From the IMG/VR virus record IMGVR_UViG_3300025168_000245, positions 1 to 37,262 of that record: a stretch of 37,262 nucleotides of DNA. One strand, 5' to 3'. Under the pieces are notes generated by a model. That model saw only the letters and a list, made by a program, of their open reading frames with translations. It made no database searches and was not told the DNA's origin. Position 1 is the first letter of the stretch. The number at the start of each line of letters is the position of its first letter. Positions 1-8,423 of the stretch are shown here, piece after piece. The DNA comes from a virus. The position numbers and the translations under genes are program-made.

Positions 1-1
1 A

Positions 2-1921
2 ATAGGTGAACAAGGAAGTGCAAGCGAAACATATACTTATTTATTTCACGATGAGTGTGGTGTAGGGACAACCAATGTAGTTGGTACTTGTGTTAATACA
101 GACTGGAACAATACATCTTTTAATACATCTTTAGAGAACGGTGGTTCTTTGTATGGCTTGGGTACTGGTAATGCAATAGATTGCAGCAGTCCTTTAAACA
201 ATACAGCTTGTAGTGGTTATGATGCTGCTTATTTAACACAACAATGTGGCATAGATTCTTTATACAATCTTTCATGCCCTTACTATTGGGATGCCTATGA
301 CGATCAGCAATGTGGCTTAGACCCACAATACGCACCTTTTTGTCCTGGGTATACACAAGAAGAATCTGTTGCTTATTATGAGGAAGAAGAACAGTTTGAC
401 TATGGCTATACCGATGAAGATATGTGGTATGACGAGGAGTATGACGAATGGTTAGACCCAAACGATCCTTGTTATGAAAATGGCTGTGAGGGTTTTACAG
501 ATGAAGATTGGTATGAGTTGGATGTAGAACAGTTTGGACAAGATCAAGTGGATGAATGGTTTGGTACAGAAGTAGAGTTTGCTAGTGATGGCATGGTGGA
601 GTGGGAAACAACTACGATGGACTCTTATGATGATGTAGATGTGCTAATGGATGAGTACGATATAGAACAAGAACAGCTTAGAGAAGAAGAATATATGCAG
701 TCTGAGTATATGGAAGAAGAAGTCTATGCACTAGAGGAATATGAAACAAGCCTATTAGAATACGAAACCATTGTTTACGACCTACCAGAAGTATCAGATG
801 TTTTAATGGAACATTTTGAACACGAAGAGTTGGTAGAGGTGTTTGAAGAAGAACCAACAGAGTTTTTAGAATTTGAGACAATAGAAGAACTAGAAGAATA
901 TTTTGAAGAGGAAACATTTGAAGATGAATACGAGGAAGAAAATGAGTTATTGGCTGAAGAAACAACTGACGAAGAGTTACATGAGGATAGAGATTTGGAG
1001 GATAGCGAGAGCCTTAGAGAAGAGAGAGAAGATCCAGAAGAAGATTCAGAAATTAACCTCGTAGAGAGTGAGGATAACAAAGACGGCAAAAAAGAAAGAC
1101 AGCTCAATGTTGTTGCCGATACCATTAGATCAGCAAGCAATAGCGTAAGCGGTACAACATCAGGTACATCAGTACAATCTACAGGCAATTCTGTGGCTTC
1201 TGGTGGTGTTTCTAGCACTACGAGTACCGCAGTGGCTAGTTCAGCGTCAGGAGGCGGTATAAGCACCAGTAATTCACCTAGTATTTCTGCTCAAGTAGCG
1301 AGTTCTGCCATACAAACACAACAAGTTTTATCCATGAGTACAACCGATACATCAGGTGGTGGTGCAGTGGGCGTACAAAACACAGCAGTTGGCATCAGTA
1401 GTGATAATACAAGTGGAGACAATAATACCGCAGTAGGTTCAGAAACAGTGGTTGCTTCTACAAGCACCACCGATACAAGTGTTTCCAGCGATACCAGTGG
1501 TTCACAAAACGCCGTAGTAGGAGATACTGGGCAAAATACCATAAGTGTGCAAAATACAGCAGTAGGTTCAATGGACGCAGAAATAGAAACAGCAATGGGT
1601 GAGGTATCGACTTCTGAAGCCGATCAAGTAGCCGATCAGATTGTGGCTCAAAACATACAAGATCAGCAAGAACAGCTAGAAGAACAACAACAAGAAACAG
1701 GCGAATACGCTGATGAAGCACAACTCATTGCTTACATGGGCTATGTGCAAGGCTTTGATGATTATAGACAGGTTGCCCTGGCTGATGCGTCTACTTGGTA
1801 TGAACCAGAAGCAATTTATGCTAATGTATCAATGTCGGATAATAATGCTGCTTTCATTGGATTGTATGGAGACAGCTTAACTGGCATGAGAGATTTAATG
1901 AGAGATCAACCAAGACTATGA
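2..1921 (+). CDS. Large acidic Cys-repeat virion-associated protein, 5' truncated
   Basis: The reading frame is open from the window edge (base 2), so the true start lies upstream; 639 residues are visible. Near the start there are spaced cysteine units of the form QQCGxD...Y...CPxY, for example QQCGIDSLYNLSCPYY followed by QQCGLDPQYAPFCPGY. Next comes a very acidic Glu/Tyr/Asp stretch of roughly 240 residues, then a Ser/Thr/Gly/Val low-complexity stretch with repeated QNTAVG-like units. The C-terminus (AYMGYVQGFDDYRQ to the end) is compact and resembles an end-domain I recall from tail-region proteins of marine phages. Its place upstream of the lysis and tail genes suggests a tail or host-contact structural protein; this is inference. 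The stop overlaps the next ATG (ATGA). Confidence 0.75.
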   Translation: MGEQGSASETYTYLFHDECGVGTTNVVGTCVNTDWNNTSFNTSLENGGSLYGLGTGNAIDCSSPLNNTACSGYDAAYLTQQCGIDSLYNLSCPYYWDAYDDQQCGLDPQYAPFCPGYTQEESVAYYEEEEQFDYGYTDEDMWYDEEYDEWLDPNDPCYENGCEGFTDEDWYELDVEQFGQDQVDEWFGTEVEFASDGMVEWETTTMDSYDDVDVLMDEYDIEQEQLREEEYMQSEYMEEEVYALEEYETSLLEYETIVYDLPEVSDVLMEHFEHEELVEVFEEEPTEFLEFETIEELEEYFEEETFEDEYEEENELLAEETTDEELHEDRDLEDSESLREEREDPEEDSEINLVESEDNKDGKKERQLNVVADTIRSASNSVSGTTSGTSVQSTGNSVASGGVSSTTSTAVASSASGGGISTSNSPSISAQVASSAIQTQQVLSMSTTDTSGGGAVGVQNTAVGISSDNTSGDNNTAVGSETVVASTSTTDTSVSSDTSGSQNAVVGDTGQNTISVQNTAVGSMDAEIETAMGEVSTSEADQVADQIVAQNIQDQQEQLEEQQQETGEYADEAQLIAYMGYVQGFDDYRQVALADASTWYEPEAIYANVSMSDNNAAFIGLYGDSLTGMRDLMRDQPRL

Positions 1922-2079
1922 AAGTAAAAGCACCAAAAGGTTTTCACTGGATGAAACAAAAACGAGGTTTACCCAAGTTGATGAAACACAGTGGAAAATA
2001 TAAAGCTCATAAGGGAGCAAGTCTTTACGCTAGTTTTGCAGTGCAAAAAACACATGGCGGCGAAAAGAAAAAGAGCTAA
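1918..2079 (+). CDS. Small basic conserved phage protein (53 aa)
   Basis: The ATG overlaps the preceding stop (ATGA, 1918-1921), so it is probably translationally coupled. The product starts MKVKAPKGFHWMKQ and has a KYKAHKGAS core and a Lys-rich end. This pattern (KAPKGxHWMK...HKGA...VQK) recurs in small proteins of marine phage metagenomes, from memory. No function is known to me. Composition suggests a nucleic-acid or particle-associated protein. It overlaps the following gene by 26 bp in another frame. Confidence 0.7.
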   Translation: MKVKAPKGFHWMKQKRGLPKLMKHSGKYKAHKGASLYASFAVQKTHGGEKKKS

Positions 2080-2323
2080 AGCTATACGAAGAACCACAGG
2101 TAAGGGTGGTAATTATCGTAAGACTAAATCTGGCGCAGGGATGACCAAGAAAGGTGTGAAAGCCTATCGTAGAAAAAACCCTGGTAGTAAATTAAAGACA
2201 GCAGTAACGGGGAAAGTTAAAAAAGGAAGTAAAGCCGCTAAACGACGTAAGTCTTTTTGTGCAAGATCAAAGAGCTGGAAAGGTAAACGAGGCAAGGCAG
2301 CAAGAAGAAGATGGAAGTGTTAA
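2054..2323 (+). CDS. Very basic DUF6321-like protein (89 aa)
   Basis: The product starts MAAKRKRAKAIRRTTGKGGN and continues with a Lys/Arg/Gly-rich sequence containing TKSGAGMTKKGVKAYRRKNP and KRRKSFCARSKSW, ending RRRWKC. The motif series matches my memory of the DUF6321 family found in many phages. Charge suggests DNA or RNA binding, but function is unknown. I chose the ATG at 2054 because family members start at AKRKR; an upstream in-frame TTG at 1991 would run through the previous gene. It ends one base before the next ATG. Confidence 0.8.
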   Translation: MAAKRKRAKAIRRTTGKGGNYRKTKSGAGMTKKGVKAYRRKNPGSKLKTAVTGKVKKGSKAAKRRKSFCARSKSWKGKRGKAARRRWKC

Positions 2324-2324
2324 T

Positions 2325-2528
2325 ATGAGTTTGTATGAAAACATAAACAAAAGAAAGAAAGCAGGGACAAGTAGAAGCAAAAAGAACTCTACTATATCCA
2401 AAAAAAGCTATGCGAACATGAAAAAAGGGTTTCCAAAGTATCAGAGCGGCGGTCTTGTTAAGGCTGAAATTGCGAGGGGCTGCGGTGCGGTAATGGGTGA
2501 TCGAAGAAAAGTTACTAAACATTATTAG
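2325..2528 (+). CDS. Small basic conserved phage protein (67 aa)
   Basis: Starts MSLYENINKRKKAGTSRSKK, then KNSTISKKSYANMKKGFPK and a short Gly/Ala tail. The N-terminal signature (LYENINKRKKAGTSRSKK..T...AYANM) is one I associate with small proteins beside tail genes in marine phages. The start lies one base after the previous stop. Function unknown; it may be a minor virion or DNA-condensing protein, given its charge and position among late genes. Confidence 0.75.
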   Translation: MSLYENINKRKKAGTSRSKKNSTISKKSYANMKKGFPKYQSGGLVKAEIARGCGAVMGDRRKVTKHY

Positions 2529-2537
2529 GAGAATATT

Positions 2538-2906
2538 ATGGACTGGTTTCAATCAAAAGCAGCACAAGTAATAGGCTTGGTTTCTATTATAGGAACACTA
2601 GCTGGGTTTGGCTACACAGGTGCTACCTATGTCAATAGGATAGAAAACCTAGAAAAGAAGATAGGTAGAATAGAAGGCACAGAAGATGCCCAACAAGCGA
2701 TTGAAGAACGCTTTAGTGCTATAGAAACTTCTGTAACTTATATTAATAAGTCAATAGACGATAGCCTCGTTCCTGAAGTTAAAGAAAACAGCAATATGAT
2801 TAAAGTAATAGACATTGATATCTCTACCGCAACAACACAGATAAATGCAATAGAAAACAGGGTTAAACGAATCGAAGACAAAGACGATAACCCATTGGCG
2901 AACTGA
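2538..2906 (+). CDS. Membrane-anchored coiled-coil protein in the lysis region
   Basis: 122 aa. Residues 11-31 (VIGLVSIIGTLAGFGYTGATY) form one probable membrane segment. The rest is heptad-like and charged (IENLEKKIGRIEG, INAIENRVKRIED), consistent with a coiled coil. A good AGGAGAAT ribosome site precedes the ATG. It sits directly before a two-helix membrane protein and the spanins, so it may belong to the lysis cassette or act as a membrane accessory; no catalytic motif is visible. Confidence 0.7.
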   Translation: MDWFQSKAAQVIGLVSIIGTLAGFGYTGATYVNRIENLEKKIGRIEGTEDAQQAIEERFSAIETSVTYINKSIDDSLVPEVKENSNMIKVIDIDISTATTQINAIENRVKRIEDKDDNPLAN

Positions 2907-2907
2907 T

Positions 2908-3306
2908 ATGGGTGACGAAAGAGACTACCACCCTAGCGGAAGATTCGGAGGCGATATGGACCGCAACGAAGTAGAAATGGACTTAAACAAGTTCATGGCA
3001 ATGATTGAGGAAATCGGTGCTTTAAAAGATAAGATTAGAGGTTTAGAAGATGTTAAGAACAACAACCCTTATCAAAAGGTTATATTTATAGCACAAGCGG
3101 TAGATTCATGGCGAATCTTTCCAAGAGCGTTTCTATCGGTTTATATGTACTTACTATATTACACTACCTTCTGGTTTATGGAGCTACCCGAACCTAGCTT
3201 CGAGCAATCCGCATTAATATCTATCGTAGTGGGTGCAGGAGCAGCATGGTTTGGACTCTATGCGGGTACAAGTGGTTCATCTAAAAGTTTTAAAGGAGAG
3301 AAGTAA
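2908..3306 (+). CDS. Putative holin (two membrane helices)
   Basis: 132 aa. An acidic cytoplasmic-looking N-terminus is followed by two hydrophobic segments, about residues 72-92 (IFPRAFLSVYMYLLYYTTFWF) and 102-121 (ALISIVVGAGAAWFGLYAG), and a short charged tail. Size, two helices and position one base after the preceding gene and just upstream of the spanin pair fit a holin, which makes inner-membrane lesions at lysis. The hydrophobic sequence resembles holin-like proteins in other marine phages by memory. Function is inferred from context. The stop overlaps the next ATG. Confidence 0.6.
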   Translation: MGDERDYHPSGRFGGDMDRNEVEMDLNKFMAMIEEIGALKDKIRGLEDVKNNNPYQKVIFIAQAVDSWRIFPRAFLSVYMYLLYYTTFWFMELPEPSFEQSALISIVVGAGAAWFGLYAGTSGSSKSFKGEK

Positions 3307-3491
3307 TGGCGTTTTATGTAAAGAAAATAGGCTTAACCAGATGGTTTAAAGAAACATTTTTAGGTATTGAAGAAAAAGTAGTTAGAAATCGTACTAAAAA
3401 AGGCACTTATGTTGCAGATGATAAGTCTACTAAGGACATCAACGAGGCTTATAAGACTATTAATATTAAGAAGAAAAAGAAAAAGAAATGA
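3306..3491 (+). CDS. Small basic protein in the lysis cluster (61 aa)
   Basis: The ATG shares one base with the previous stop (TAATG). The product starts MAFYVKKIGLTRWFKETFLG and ends in a poly-Lys run. There is no membrane helix or lipobox. It lies between the holin candidate and the inner spanin and overlaps the latter by 4 bp, so it is cotranslated with lysis genes, but I do not recognise it. Confidence 0.65.
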   Translation: MAFYVKKIGLTRWFKETFLGIEEKVVRNRTKKGTYVADDKSTKDINEAYKTINIKKKKKKK

Positions 3492-3910
3492 AAGTTGCCC
3501 TAGTTATAGGTGGAGCACTCTTTATTTCCATTATGGTTAACATCGTTGCGTTTACTAAATTAGATAAAGCAAAGATTGAACTGCAAACAGCGCTCAACAA
3601 CCAAGCGGTTCTTGAGCGAACAATCCAGGAACAAAACGACCAGATTGTAAAAGCATTGGAATCAGCTAAAAAGACCCAAGTACAAATACAGTCGCTTAAT
3701 ACACAGTACACTCAGAGCCAAGCACAAGTGACTAATCTTAGAAACAAGTTTGCTAAACATAATCTTGAAGGTCTAGCCATGTCTAAACCAGGTTTGCTGG
3801 AAAGCAAGATCAATAAAGCTACAGCAAGAGTAGGCCAAGATTTAACAAACATAACCAATCCAGATCAATTTGATGAAAAAGCTACTAATAATTCCGCTAC
3901 TACTGGTTAA
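3488..3910 (+). CDS. Putative inner-membrane spanin (Rz-like)
   Basis: 140 aa. A single N-terminal membrane anchor (residues 3-21, VALVIGGALFISIMVNIVA) is followed by a long Gln/Lys-rich coiled-coil region. This is the classic architecture of an i-spanin, which fuses inner and outer membranes at the last lysis step together with an o-spanin. The next gene starts inside its 3' end in the +1 frame and encodes a lipoprotein, which strongly supports the call. A Gram-negative host follows from this. Sequence identity to known Rz proteins is not apparent to me. Confidence 0.75.
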   Translation: MKVALVIGGALFISIMVNIVAFTKLDKAKIELQTALNNQAVLERTIQEQNDQIVKALESAKKTQVQIQSLNTQYTQSQAQVTNLRNKFAKHNLEGLAMSKPGLLESKINKATARVGQDLTNITNPDQFDEKATNNSATTG

Positions 3911-4262
3911 CGGTTGTTCGACTTATTCTCTGTTAGGAGATTTAGCGAACAGGGAACCACAAACAAAACCAGTTGAAGTGGTAACCGTTGCAAAACGGAA
4001 CCCTATTTACCATCCACCGCTCCCAGAACCTATAGAGGCCTCTGATGTGGAGTGGAAGATACTGACCCCCGATACTATGAAGGAATATCTAGCCCAAGTA
4101 GAAGCGGGAGAAGAACCCAGGGTTGCTTTTTACGGACTAACTAGCCAAGGTTACGAGAACTTGTCCATGAACATGGGCGAGATAAAACGATACCTTGAGC
4201 AGATACTGCATATTGTGGGATACTACAGGGATATTGATGACGATGAAGAGGAAGGAAAATAA
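3870..4262 (+). CDS. Putative outer-membrane lipoprotein spanin (Rz1-like)
   Basis: 130 aa. The signal sequence MMKKLLIIPLLLVNGCS ends in a lipobox-like LVNGC with lipidated Cys at residue 16. A Pro-rich stretch (PIYHPPLPEP) follows, as is common in o-spanins, then a conserved-looking domain with WKILTPDTMKEYL and ALT-type FYGLTSQGYENLSMNMGEI. It overlaps the inner spanin gene by 41 bp in another frame, the usual overlapping spanin arrangement. At 130 aa it is longer than lambda Rz1. Start ATG at 3870 or 3873 cannot be separated by sequence. Confidence 0.75.
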   Translation: MMKKLLIIPLLLVNGCSTYSLLGDLANREPQTKPVEVVTVAKRNPIYHPPLPEPIEASDVEWKILTPDTMKEYLAQVEAGEEPRVAFYGLTSQGYENLSMNMGEIKRYLEQILHIVGYYRDIDDDEEEGK

Positions 4263-6149
4263 ATGCCTTATCAAAAATACGATTTAAGACCGGGCGTTGA
4301 TAGAGAAGGAACCTCGTTTTCTGCACAGGGGGGCTGGTTTGACAGCAACCTTGTACGGTTTAGAAAAGGGTTCCCTGAAAAAATTGGCGGTTGGGTCAAA
4401 GAACAAGTTGCCACTTACTTGGGCACTGGTCGTGCTTTGCATGCGTGGGTCTCTTTAGCCACAACCAAATACCTAGGGCTTGGCACCACACTCAAATACT
4501 ACATCAAAGAAGGAGATACTTTTGATGACATAACGCCGATCAGAAAAACAAGTACAAACTCTATTACTTTTGCAGCCACTGATGGCTCTTCTACTATAAC
4601 GGCCACTGACAGTAATCATGGTGCTCAAGCAAACGATTTTGTTACTATAAGCGGTGCAGCCACTTTAGGTGGTGTAGTTACCGCTGCTGTCTTAAACCAA
4701 GAATATCAAATTGCTACTGTGCCCACTGCGAACACCTATACCTTCACGGCGAAAGATACTGATGATGCTACGGTCACAGCTAACAGCAGTGACAGTGGTA
4801 ATGGCGGTGCTGGTGTTGATGGGTCTTATCAAATTAATGTAGGTCTTGATGAATATGTGACGGGTTCGGGTTGGGGCGCAGGTTTGTGGGGCGACGGAAC
4901 CTTTGGTTCATCCTCTCCACTTTCAGCCAGTAACCAACTAAGGATTTGGACGCACGATAATTTTGGCGAAGATTTAATTATTAACCCAAGAGGCGGCGGC
5001 ATTTATTATTGGACCGAGAACAGTGGATCAAGTGTTAGAGCCGTTGCTTTAGAAGATTTAACCGGAGCCAACTTACCACCCACACTAGCTTTACAGACAT
5101 TGGTCAGTGACGTTGACCGACACGTTATTTGCCTAGGCGCAGACCCTTTAAATGACGCAGGAACAGCCAGAACAAGTGCCATTGATCCTTTGTTTATCTG
5201 TTGGTGTGACCAAGAAGTAGTTACCCAATGGGAACCTAAAATAACCAACACAGCGGGGTCCTTGCGTCTCTCTGCTGGGTCTAAGATTATCGGTGGGCTT
5301 CGTTCAAGACAAGAAATTTTAATCTGGACAGACGACGCTCTTTACAGCATGCAGTTTATTGGCGCCCCGTATACTTTTGGGGTTAACTTAATTAATTCAG
5401 GGGTCGGGATGATTGCCCCTAAAGCCGCGGTCAACTCTCCTCCGGGAGTTTTTTGGATGGATCGCTCTGGTTTCTATCTCTACAACGGAAGCGTTAGTCG
5501 TGTTCTCTGTAGTGTTCACAGCTATGTGTTTGATAACTTTAACCAAGACCAGATGTATAAAGTTTTTAGTTTCTTAAACCGACAGTTTAACGAAGTGGGT
5601 TGGTATTACCCTTCTGGAAGTTCCACAGAAATTGATCGTTATGTGGTTTATAACTATCAAGCGCAAGTGTGGTATTACGGAGAAATGACACGTTTTGCTT
5701 GGTTGGATGAAGGCGTAGAGTCTTATCCAAGGGCCACGGGCACCGATACTTATAACTATGTCTACCAACATGAAACAGGCAATGACGATGACGGTTCGCC
5801 CATGGACAATGTTTACATAGAATCAGCGGACTTTGCCTTAGATGGCATTGGTAACACCTTTACGCAAATACAGAACGCTATGCCCGATGTTTTATTTACC
5901 GGTGACGGTGGGTCTGACCAAACGGTAAACTTTGTTTTGAAGACAAGAAACTTCCCCAACGAGTCTTTAACCACCAAAAGCACGAGTCAAGTAACAGCGA
6001 GTACAACTAAACTTGATCTAAGGAGCCGGTCACGACAAGCCGTGGTTCGCTTAGAATCAGACGACGATGCGAGTGCAGGAGAAAGATTGGGTGTGGGGTG
6101 GAGAGTTGGCTCTATGCGGCTCAACACCAATCCTAGCGGGAAAAGATAG
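4263..6149 (+). CDS. Large tail structural protein (628 aa), hub/stabilisation-like
   Basis: Residues 10-44 carry a signature I associate with marine phage tail proteins (PGVDREGTSFSAQGGWFD, LVRFRKGFPEKIGGW). A Thr/Ala-rich beta insertion occupies about residues 95-185 (DFVTISGAATLGGVVTAAVL, TANTYTFTAKD). The rest is rich in Trp, Tyr and Gly with repeated beta-strand patterns (ILIWTDDALYSMQFIG, VFWMDRSGFYLYNG), resembling a propeller-like tail hub such as the P22 gp10-type DNA stabilisation proteins. The tail role is well supported by pattern and neighbours; the exact counterpart is inference. It starts directly after the spanin gene and its stop overlaps the next GTG. Confidence 0.75.
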   Translation: MPYQKYDLRPGVDREGTSFSAQGGWFDSNLVRFRKGFPEKIGGWVKEQVATYLGTGRALHAWVSLATTKYLGLGTTLKYYIKEGDTFDDITPIRKTSTNSITFAATDGSSTITATDSNHGAQANDFVTISGAATLGGVVTAAVLNQEYQIATVPTANTYTFTAKDTDDATVTANSSDSGNGGAGVDGSYQINVGLDEYVTGSGWGAGLWGDGTFGSSSPLSASNQLRIWTHDNFGEDLIINPRGGGIYYWTENSGSSVRAVALEDLTGANLPPTLALQTLVSDVDRHVICLGADPLNDAGTARTSAIDPLFICWCDQEVVTQWEPKITNTAGSLRLSAGSKIIGGLRSRQEILIWTDDALYSMQFIGAPYTFGVNLINSGVGMIAPKAAVNSPPGVFWMDRSGFYLYNGSVSRVLCSVHSYVFDNFNQDQMYKVFSFLNRQFNEVGWYYPSGSSTEIDRYVVYNYQAQVWYYGEMTRFAWLDEGVESYPRATGTDTYNYVYQHETGNDDDGSPMDNVYIESADFALDGIGNTFTQIQNAMPDVLFTGDGGSDQTVNFVLKTRNFPNESLTTKSTSQVTASTTKLDLRSRSRQAVVRLESDDDASAGERLGVGWRVGSMRLNTNPSGKR

Positions 6150-6523
6150 TGGCACGATTACTTGTCACCAGGTTACCGCAGGCTCCTATGACGCACGGAC
6201 ATGTCCACCCTGATTTATTTAACCGATTTATAAGGGTTTTGGAACTAAATCTACAAAGTTTTGATCCTACGGCAACTTATCAGTATACTGATACTACCCT
6301 CGATCAACTTTTTTTTAATCAAGGGGACATCATTTGGAACCTGACAGAAGGTAGGTTACAGGTGTATGATGGCGACAGGTGGCAAACATTATACGCGCCC
6401 AGAGAAAAGGGTGTAGGTGCTACCGGACAGCTAGGGTCTGTAACCGTTGCGACCAATGGAAACACGTCAGTAAGTATTGGCGAAGTTGCAACAGGGTACG
6501 GAACAGAACAGTGGTACACATAG
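6149..6523 (+). CDS. Small tail-region protein (124 aa)
   Basis: GTG start overlaps the stop of the tail gene (TAGTG), implying coupling. N-terminus MARLLVTRLPQAPMTHGHVH; the middle has IIWNLTEGRLQVYDGDRWQTLYA and the end is Gly/Thr-rich, ending GYGTEQWYT. The Trp/Tyr pattern around residues 60-80 looks like a compact beta fold typical of tail accessory proteins. I do not recognise a named family. Position between two structural genes supports a virion role. Confidence 0.65.
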   Translation: MARLLVTRLPQAPMTHGHVHPDLFNRFIRVLELNLQSFDPTATYQYTDTTLDQLFFNQGDIIWNLTEGRLQVYDGDRWQTLYAPREKGVGATGQLGSVTVATNGNTSVSIGEVATGYGTEQWYT

Positions 6524-6565
6524 TATAATGCCTATATTTAAAACAACTCAAAGAGGAACCCAGTA

Positions 6566-7300
6566 GTGCCAGGACAACAAGGAAAAGGAGGCGGAATAGC
6601 CAATATTCTTAACAAAGTTAGCGGTATGATTCCTGGGTATCCTGTAAATGTAGGTAATGCGAATATTAAAGTAGGTGGTGTTCCAGGGGCCATGGTAAAC
6701 CAACTATTAAACAAAGAAGGTAACACAAATCCGGCTGCTGCGGAACGTTTTAGAAATGCAGGAACCGGGCCTTCGGCAGCCATGAACATGATGAAAATAG
6801 CTTCTGGGGTTGGCGCATTTCCTGGTGGCAAAAGTGGTGGTAAGGGAGCAGGCGGTGGTCGTGGTCAAATGCAGAGACAGCGGAAAAAAGAAGAGAGACA
6901 AACTAACCGAATAATGAAACAGATAGAGAGTTTAACAAATCCTCAAACGTTTATGGACCAAGGCATGCCTGAAGCCGAGGCCATTAAGATGGCGGAGGAG
7001 AACACGGCTAAATACGGAACACCTGAAGATTTTAGAAAATACCGGTTTGATAATAACTTTGGTATGGGCAGTGTGTATGGCACACAAGAAGAACTTAGGT
7101 CAGCAGGGATCAATGCACTTCCGAGTCTTGCAACGTCTTGGGGACAATACAAGAACTGGGACTCAGAGATAATGCCTTGGTTACAGGCTAATAATATGGA
7201 TTATGCAAACGCCCCTGATCCAAGAATACCGCAAGAAGAACTAGATGATCTTTCTCCACTGGGCATAAGATCGTTGCCACCATGGTACGGAGGAGGATAA
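6566..7300 (+). CDS. Gly-rich virion protein (244 aa)
   Basis: GTG start (6566-6568) preceded by AGAGGAA. A Gly/Asn/Ala-rich N-terminal 95 residues (GGGIANILNKVSGMIPGYPV; GGKSGGKGAGGGRG) is followed by a charged helical segment (QRKKEERQTNRIMKQIESL) and a more globular C-terminus ending LPPWYGGG. No enzymatic motif. It opens a run of Gly-rich proteins leading to the 1826-aa putative ejection protein, so I call it a virion or internal protein by context only. Confidence 0.6.
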   Translation: MPGQQGKGGGIANILNKVSGMIPGYPVNVGNANIKVGGVPGAMVNQLLNKEGNTNPAAAERFRNAGTGPSAAMNMMKIASGVGAFPGGKSGGKGAGGGRGQMQRQRKKEERQTNRIMKQIESLTNPQTFMDQGMPEAEAIKMAEENTAKYGTPEDFRKYRFDNNFGMGSVYGTQEELRSAGINALPSLATSWGQYKNWDSEIMPWLQANNMDYANAPDPRIPQEELDDLSPLGIRSLPPWYGGG

Positions 7301-7301
7301 G

Positions 7302-8423
7302 ATGCCTGATAATTCTTATGGTTTTGACCCCAGTGTTTTTGACGACGCACTAGAAAGAGAAAAGATTAACGCTGCCGCTGAAGGCATGAATGTTCCGGGT
7401 TTCCCTTGGAACCATCCCGCTGTTAAGTTTGCTAAATGGTACATAGATAAGTTTGGACACGGCGGGCCGAAGGGCTCTGAGTCCTGGATTAATCACGGCG
7501 CTGATTATACTGCTGCCAAAGACTACGCTACCGCTGGTACCGACGACAGCGCTGGTACAGACAGTGACGCTGATGTGCTTGCTGGTTACGCAAACAGTAA
7601 CACAGTAACAAACGACACAGTAACAAACGACACAGTAACAAACGACACAGTAACAAACGACACAGTAACAAACGACACAGTAACAAACGACACAGTAACA
7701 AACGACACAGTAATAGATGAAATAACTGTTGTTGCCAAACCCCCTAGCGGAATAGGTCAAGTTGGAGAGTTGGTCAGGTGGGCAGGTATTGTATACATCT
7801 ATGATGCCCTTGGAGGGTGGATACCGAGCCCCGATCCTTTACACAACCCCCCAATGGAAGAAACAACCGTTACAGGTAAGATTCCCGAGAAAGCGGACAT
7901 ATTGGGTGGCCTCGAAAGTCTTCTTGGAATGGGTATAGGCCTTGACGCCCTAAAAGAAATGGTCGCTAACATGTCTAATAGCGGCTCTGGTAATGAAGAC
8001 AACTGGTTTGATAAATTAATTGATTTAGTAGCAGCAAAAAATGCTTATGAAGAAGGGTATAAGTACGAGGTTCCGACTGGGCAAATGGCCTCACAAAGCG
8101 AGATAGGAAAACAATGGGGACTGCCTTCTAAAGAAGACATGGTTATGCAAGGAATGGGTCCCAATTATCTTCAGGACCAACAATACGTATTGTCAAAAGG
8201 GACAACAATGCCCGCAGCCACACACGTTTCTGGCAACCCTTTATTAAAAGAAATTGAAGGAGGCAAACAAGGTGGTATCATGGGACTTAAGAGTCATGGG
8301 GACATTACCCCTGCGTTCCTTGAACCAGGAGAGTTTGTGTTTACCAAAAAAGCAACGGATAATATGGGTGCGAAAAGATTGTATAAACTAATGCAACAAG
8401 CAGAACAAATGGGGATGAACTAA
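7302..8423 (+). CDS. Virion protein with TVTND pentapeptide repeats (373 aa)
   Basis: Residues about 101-135 are seven perfect copies of the pentapeptide TVTND, encoded by a 15-bp tandem repeat (7602-7706). The preceding region is Asp/Ala/Thr-rich. The C-terminus carries GGIMGLKSHGDITPAFLEPG followed by EFVFTKKAT, a motif (PAxLxPGEFVxxKKA) that recurs at the ends of phage tail-region proteins, including some tape measure proteins. It lies one base after the preceding gene, and its stop overlaps the next ATG. The exact role is unknown. Confidence 0.7.
   Translation: MPDNSYGFDPSVFDDALEREKINAAAEGMNVPGFPWNHPAVKFAKWYIDKFGHGGPKGSESWINHGADYTAAKDYATAGTDDSAGTDSDADVLAGYANSNTVTNDTVTNDTVTNDTVTNDTVTNDTVTNDTVTNDTVIDEITVVAKPPSGIGQVGELVRWAGIVYIYDALGGWIPSPDPLHNPPMEETTVTGKIPEKADILGGLESLLGMGIGLDALKEMVANMSNSGSGNEDNWFDKLIDLVAAKNAYEEGYKYEVPTGQMASQSEIGKQWGLPSKEDMVMQGMGPNYLQDQQYVLSKGTTMPAATHVSGNPLLKEIEGGKQGGIMGLKSHGDITPAFLEPGEFVFTKKATDNMGAKRLYKLMQQAEQMGMN
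7602..7706 (+). repeat. Seven perfect 15-bp tandem repeats (ACAGTAACAAACGAC)
   Basis: Seven identical copies of ACAGTAACAAACGAC lie end to end and encode TVTND seven times within the 373-aa virion protein; an eighth, diverged unit follows (TVIDE). A multiple-of-three unit keeps the frame whatever the copy number. Confidence 0.95.

Noticed and set aside
775-1266. Ser-rich 163-codon minus-strand frame
   Set aside because: Arises from antisense of Glu/Asp/Ser codons of the acidic protein; low-complexity artefact.
6528-6566. 12-codon ATG frame (MPIFKTTQRGTQ) between two tail genes
   Set aside because: Stop overlaps the next GTG, which is suggestive of a leader peptide, but there is nothing else to support it as a gene.
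7350-7760. Minus-strand frame with CYCVV repeats
   Set aside because: It is the antisense shadow of the 15-bp tandem repeat in the 373-aa virion gene.
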